Of a stretch of DNA of 64,000 nucleotides, positions 60,294 through 64,000 are shown piece after piece. The stretch comes from JARRNJ01 sp037385045. GTDB lineage: Bacteria > Pseudomonadota > Gammaproteobacteria > JASBUN01. The translations under genes were made by a program, and so were the position numbers. Positions within the stretch are counted from its first letter, which is position 1. Each line of letters opens with the position of its first letter. The notes beneath the pieces were generated by a model. That model was not told where the DNA came from. It saw only the letters and a program-made list of their open reading frames with translations, and did no database searches. The stretch lies in the NCBI GenBank assembly GCA_037385045.1, contig JARRNJ010000004.1:19052-83051 (forward strand), read 5' to 3'.

Positions 60294-62439
60294 ATGCAAG
60301 CGGGCTGGATCAAACCCACCCTGATCAAGGCGCACCGCTGGATCGGCCTGGCCCTGGCGCCGCTGTTTCTGCTTATCACCCTTTCCGGCGCCGTCCTCGC
60401 CCTCAAACCGATTATCGGGCAGGCGCCGGCCGCCCAGGAGAACGCCGCCCGGCCCGTCGACGTGACCCGCGTAACCTCCCTGCTGGAGCGCATCGATCCG
60501 CAAGGGCGGGCGATCCAAGGCCTGAACCTCGACGCCGCCGCAGGCCGGGTCACTATCCGCGCCCGCGACCCGGCACTGCAAGGCAACTATGCGCTGGACT
60601 CCGGCAAGCGGGTCGAGCCCGGCGCCACCGGACAGCCAAACGGTTTCTTCGAGACAGTGGAGCACCTGCACAAGGAACTCTTGGTCGGAATCGATCTGCC
60701 GGTCGAGCTGGCCAGCTATCTGATGCTGGCCATCGTCATCGCCGGGCCGTTTCTCGCCTGGCCGCGCCTACGCAACAACCTGATGGGCTGGCATCGCGCC
60801 GCGGGCTGGCTCCTGCTTCCCCTTGTTGCAATGCTGCCGCTGACGGGCGTGTTGATGAGCCTGCACCTGGGCGAACAGGAACCGCCGCACATGAGCCGGC
60901 ATGGTGCGTCACTGCCCGTCGCCGAGGCGTTGCGCAGCGCCGCCCGGAATCACGACCTGCGCTACCTGACCACGGCGCGCCGGGCCCACGGCGGCAGCGT
61001 GCTGATCGAGCTCAACGGACCGGCCGGCGAAAGGCAGCTGGCCGTGACCGACCAATCCGTCACGCCCCTCCAATCCGGCGGCCACCTGGTCCATCGGCTG
61101 CACGAAGGCACCTGGGGCGGCCCCCTGAGCGGTTCCCTCAACCTGCTCGGCGCCGTCGGGCTCGTCCTGCTGACCGTCACCGGGCTCGTCTCCTGGGGCC
61201 GCCGCGCCCGCCAATCGCGACGGGACGCGCGCGTCGGCGATGCGGACATTCTCATCGCCTACGCCTCCCAGACCGGCACCGCGGCACGCCTGGCCCGGAC
61301 CAGCGTCGAGGTGCTCAAGCGGGCCGGCGCCCGGGTCGCCCTGGTCTCGCTGAATTCGCTGCTGCCCCGGCAGATGCTCGGCTACCGGCATAATCTCCTG
61401 CTGGTCTCCACTACCGGCGAGGGCGAGCTGCCCGATACGGCCCAGGCTTTCCTGCGCAATCTGAACGACAGCCGCCTGCCGGGCGGCCGCTTCACCATGC
61501 TGGCGTTGGGCGACCGGCGCTATCGGCATTTCTGCGGCGGCGCGGAGCGGCTGCGCAGCGCCCTGCTCACGGCCGGTGCGACCGAAACCCTCCCCATGCA
61601 GCGCATCGACGGCAAACCCGACGCCGGGTGGCGGTCCTACGCTGCTCGACCGCCAGCGCCTCGATACGCCGGCGGGCGGGCGCGACAGCCATCCCAGCTA
61701 CCAGCTGCTGCTGCGGGCCGACGAGAGCCGCCGGTTCCAGGCCGGCGACCTGCTGCAGATCGCACCCGATGGGGAGGAAAGGATGCGCAGCTACTCCATC
61801 GGCTCCAATGCCGAATTCAACGCCGGGGTGATCCAACTCACCGTCTCGCTCCACCAGTGGCGCGACGAGCAGGGAGAACTGCACACCGGAAAAGTCAGCG
61901 GCATGCTCTGCGAAGGCAGCCGGCCGGGCGACCGGTTCGCCGCGACACTCTGCCCCCATACCGAATTTCACGCCCCGCAGGACGTCGGCCGGCCGCTGGT
62001 ATTGGTCGCCAGCGGCTGCGGCATCGCCCCTTTCATGGGGTTCCTCGAACAGCGCGAACAATCCACCGGCGGGGGCCCCGTCTGGCTCATTTTCGGCAAC
62101 CGCTGGCGCGCGGTGGATTATCTTTACCGGGAAAGGCTCGAGTCGCTGCAGCGAAAAGGCGTCCTCACCCGCCTCGATACCGTCTTCTCGCGCGATCAGC
62201 GCACCCGCCGCTACGTCACCGACCGCATGCGCGAGGCCGGCCGGGAGTTGGTGCGCTGGCTGCTCGAGGAGGACGCCGCGTTGTATGTCTGCGGCCGCGG
62301 CTCGACCCTGGGACGGAGCGTCGACGAGGCCTTGCGGAGCATACTCGAAACCCACACCCGCCACGACGGCGAGGCCGTATCGTCGCTGATTGCCGCCTGG
62401 AGCGCTAACGGCAAGCTGCGCCGCGACCTCTTCGATTGA
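60294..62439 (+). pseudogene. PepSY-flavodoxin-FAD/NAD reductase fusion, frame-broken
   Basis: The fusion would have about 715 residues. From the ATG at 60294 (GGGAG upstream) come a PepSY-TM region (KPTLIKAHRWIGLALAPLFLLITLSGAVLALKP, with four membrane helices) and a flavodoxin domain (ILIAYASQTGTAARLARTS, STTGEGELPDTAQAFL, MLALGDRRYRHFC). At about 61625-61650 the frame shifts by one. The reductase part continues in the new frame to 62439 with MRSYSIGS (FAD), VASGCGIAPFMGFLEQ (NAD) and WLIFGNR. The linker normally before the FAD domain also seems short, so a small deletion is likely. Intact homologues carry electrons across the inner membrane. Confidence 0.8.
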
Positions 62440-62482
62440 AACCCGGCCGCCGCCAGCCCCGCTACGTCCGCCCTGCGCCGGA

Positions 62483-64000
62483 TCAGTTGGGCATTGCGGA
62501 TATGGGCATTGGCGGCGCGGTCGATCGGTTCTCGACCTCGGCCAGCCGGTACGCCTTCACCAACGTCGCATCGCCCTTGACCAGCGCCTGCCGCAGACGC
62601 ACCAGGACGCCGCCGTTTCCCGAACCGTAGCCGTGGCGGATCATCGCCACCAGCGCACCGACATTCTTCTTGTCATAGGCGAACTGGAACAGCGTCTTGC
62701 CGTTCGACGAATAGCCGCCATTGACGCCGTTTTCGAGAAACACGCTCATCTTCTTCTCGCTGCAATACTCGGCACACGCAACCAGAATCCTTGCCGACAC
62801 CCGCCGCAGCTTGGGGATATAAAGGATTCCGGTCGTATTCAGGTACATGTCCAGTGTACTGGCCGGCGATTCGTACAGCATGCCCCGCATCGCCGTTACG
62901 AAGCCTTGCGCTCCGGGCACCGTGTAGTCGACATTGCGCTGGAGCATGAACAACTCGGCGGTCTTCCACTTCCCGGCCACCAGGGCGGCGTAGAGCGGGG
63001 AATACTTCCTCTTGTTGAATGCGTTGACGTTGGCGCCGCGGGCCAGCAGCAGCCGCACAATCGCAGGCGTGCCGTAGGCCGCGGCGTAGTGCAGCGGCGT
63101 GTTGCCAAGCTTGTCGGCGGCGTTGACGCGGGCGCCCCGCTTCAACAACGCCTCCACCATCGGACGGTCCGCCTTGATGATGGCGGCATCCAACGGCGCC
63201 AGCCCGCGGCGGGACTGCGGGCCGACCCGTGCACCGCGGGCCAACAGCCGCTTGACCATCGCCTCGTTGCCGTTGGCGATGGCGACGAACAGCAGGGAAT
63301 GCTTTCCCACCCGGCCGTTGACGGAAAATCCCTTCCCGACCAGGTAATCCAACATTCCGGGCGATCTGGCTACGGCCAGCGCACGATAGATCTTGTCCCG
63401 ACTGCCAAAGCGCGCCGCAAGTCCGGGGTGCTTGCTCAGCAGCAACTCCACGTCGGCAGGCTCCGCAAAGGCGATGGCGTACTCCAGCGCCCCATAGCCT
63501 TTGCGGTTCTCCCCGCCCCAATGCACGGGCTTCTCCATCAGCCAGCGGTAAACCGACGGCCGCCGCATCTCCAGCGCCAGCATGAGCAGGTTGATGGCTT
63601 GGTCTTTCTGCCACCGGTTGAGTTTGGCGGTGTCCAGCTGCGCTTTGAGGAAGTCGAAATTGCCGTTGCCGATGGCGGTCACCAGCTGTGCCCCGTACAC
63701 GTCCCCGGCCGCCTTGTCAGGCTTCGCCATCGGATTGTTTGCGTTGATCGGAGCCTTGTTGAATTCCTTTGCCGTCCCTGCTTTGGGCGTGTCGTGGTGA
63801 AGAATCGCGAAGGCCTTCTTCACCGCCCGATAGTTATTGTCGGCCGATGCCAGCTTTGGCGCGTGGCGCCACAACAATGCGCGCTTGGTCCAGCTCTCCA
63901 TGTAACCCTTGTAGTGGCTGTAGCTGGCGCAGACGGTGATGACGTGGACCTTGCCCTGCTGGTCGGTGTAGGTCGTGGTGGTGTAACGGTTGCAAACCGA
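62483..64000 (-). CDS. Ankyrin-repeat protein (5' end beyond window)
   Basis: The frame is open from 64000 to the stop at 62483, so the N-terminus lies outside the window; at least 505 residues are visible. The part before the first Met at 63901 reads NRYTTTTYTDQQGKVHVIT and continues in frame. Ankyrin repeats cover about residues 160-380 of the visible chain; the clearest is GNTPLHYAAAYGTPAIVRLLLARGANVNAFNKR, with neighbours APLDAAIIKADRPMVEALLKRGARVNAAD and HSLLFVAIANGNEAMVKRLLARGARVG. Ankyrin domains bind other proteins. The function and location are unknown. Confidence 0.85.
   Translation of the reverse strand, partial: SVCNRYTTTTYTDQQGKVHVITVCASYSHYKGYMESWTKRALLWRHAPKLASADNNYRAVKKAFAILHHDTPKAGTAKEFNKAPINANNPMAKPDKAAGDVYGAQLVTAIGNGNFDFLKAQLDTAKLNRWQKDQAINLLMLALEMRRPSVYRWLMEKPVHWGGENRKGYGALEYAIAFAEPADVELLLSKHPGLAARFGSRDKIYRALAVARSPGMLDYLVGKGFSVNGRVGKHSLLFVAIANGNEAMVKRLLARGARVGPQSRRGLAPLDAAIIKADRPMVEALLKRGARVNAADKLGNTPLHYAAAYGTPAIVRLLLARGANVNAFNKRKYSPLYAALVAGKWKTAELFMLQRNVDYTVPGAQGFVTAMRGMLYESPASTLDMYLNTTGILYIPKLRRVSARILVACAEYCSEKKMSVFLENGVNGGYSSNGKTLFQFAYDKKNVGALVAMIRHGYGSGNGGVLVRLRQALVKGDATLVKAYRLAEVENRSTAPPMPISAMPN

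Overview
The window is a GC-rich (roughly 65%) chromosomal segment. It most likely comes from a gammaproteobacterium of the Chromatiales/Ectothiorhodospiraceae type. The evidence is gene content and order: metG next to rnfABCDGE and nth, purM-purN divergent from a DUF2066/pgsA-like/PerM/hda run, an apbC/Mrp gene, a DsrC/TusE-family protein and many c-di-GMP proteins. The species is inference, because no rRNA is present. I found no tRNA, no CRISPR array, no transposase and no phage genes.

Layout. 1-1.9 kb: acetolactate synthase large subunit (minus strand, cut by the window edge) behind a leader with a leucine-rich mini-ORF and a terminator hairpin. 1.9-7.4 kb: two DUF4124 proteins, a MIF-like tautomerase, a GAF-GGDEF-EAL protein, proS and a lytic transglycosylase. 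7.4-10.8 kb: an oxygen-binding di-iron (ODP) protein behind an FNR-type site, then acylphosphatase, HlyD-type adaptor and TolC-type porin. 11-17.3 kb: NarX-like two-component system, thioredoxin-like protein, class I fumarase, a two-domain TusE/DsrC protein and pta. 17.3-22.3 kb: cobalamin module (promoter, cobalamin riboswitch, btuB, btuF, histidine phosphatase). 22.3-29.5 kb: a frame-broken YqhA-family gene, LysM and DUF4398 lipoproteins, arsC-like, wrbA, DUF2069, hda, PerM, CDP-alcohol phosphatidyltransferase, DUF2066. 29.8-36.7 kb: purM, purN, DUF3108, a broken dcd, apbC, metG. 36.9-43.1 kb: rnfABCDGE-nth. 43.2-45.1 kb: an HvfABC/bufferin-type copper RiPP operon. 45.2-54.2 kb: GGDEF-EAL protein, BetT, PsiE-like, two unassigned proteins, and a chemoreceptor with a zinc-binding CZB domain. 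54.4-64 kb: LysR/O-methyltransferase pair, small hotdog and ABM-fold proteins, three unassigned accessory genes, a broken PepSY-flavodoxin-reductase gene and a partial ankyrin protein.

How the genes connect. Housekeeping (purines, aminoacyl-tRNAs, Fe-S assembly, replication control) alternates with redox and metal handling: Rnf electron transport, the copper-binding RiPP, the cobalamin riboswitch regulon, the ODP protein and the CZB receptor. The most distinctive items are the tandem TusE/DsrC protein in which only the second domain keeps the functional cysteine, the minimal two-motif HvfA-type precursor, and three genes carrying frame disruptions (dcd, YqhA, PepSY-flavodoxin reductase). Those disruptions may be real decay or assembly error. 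All functional names come from reading the translations by eye; no database search was run.
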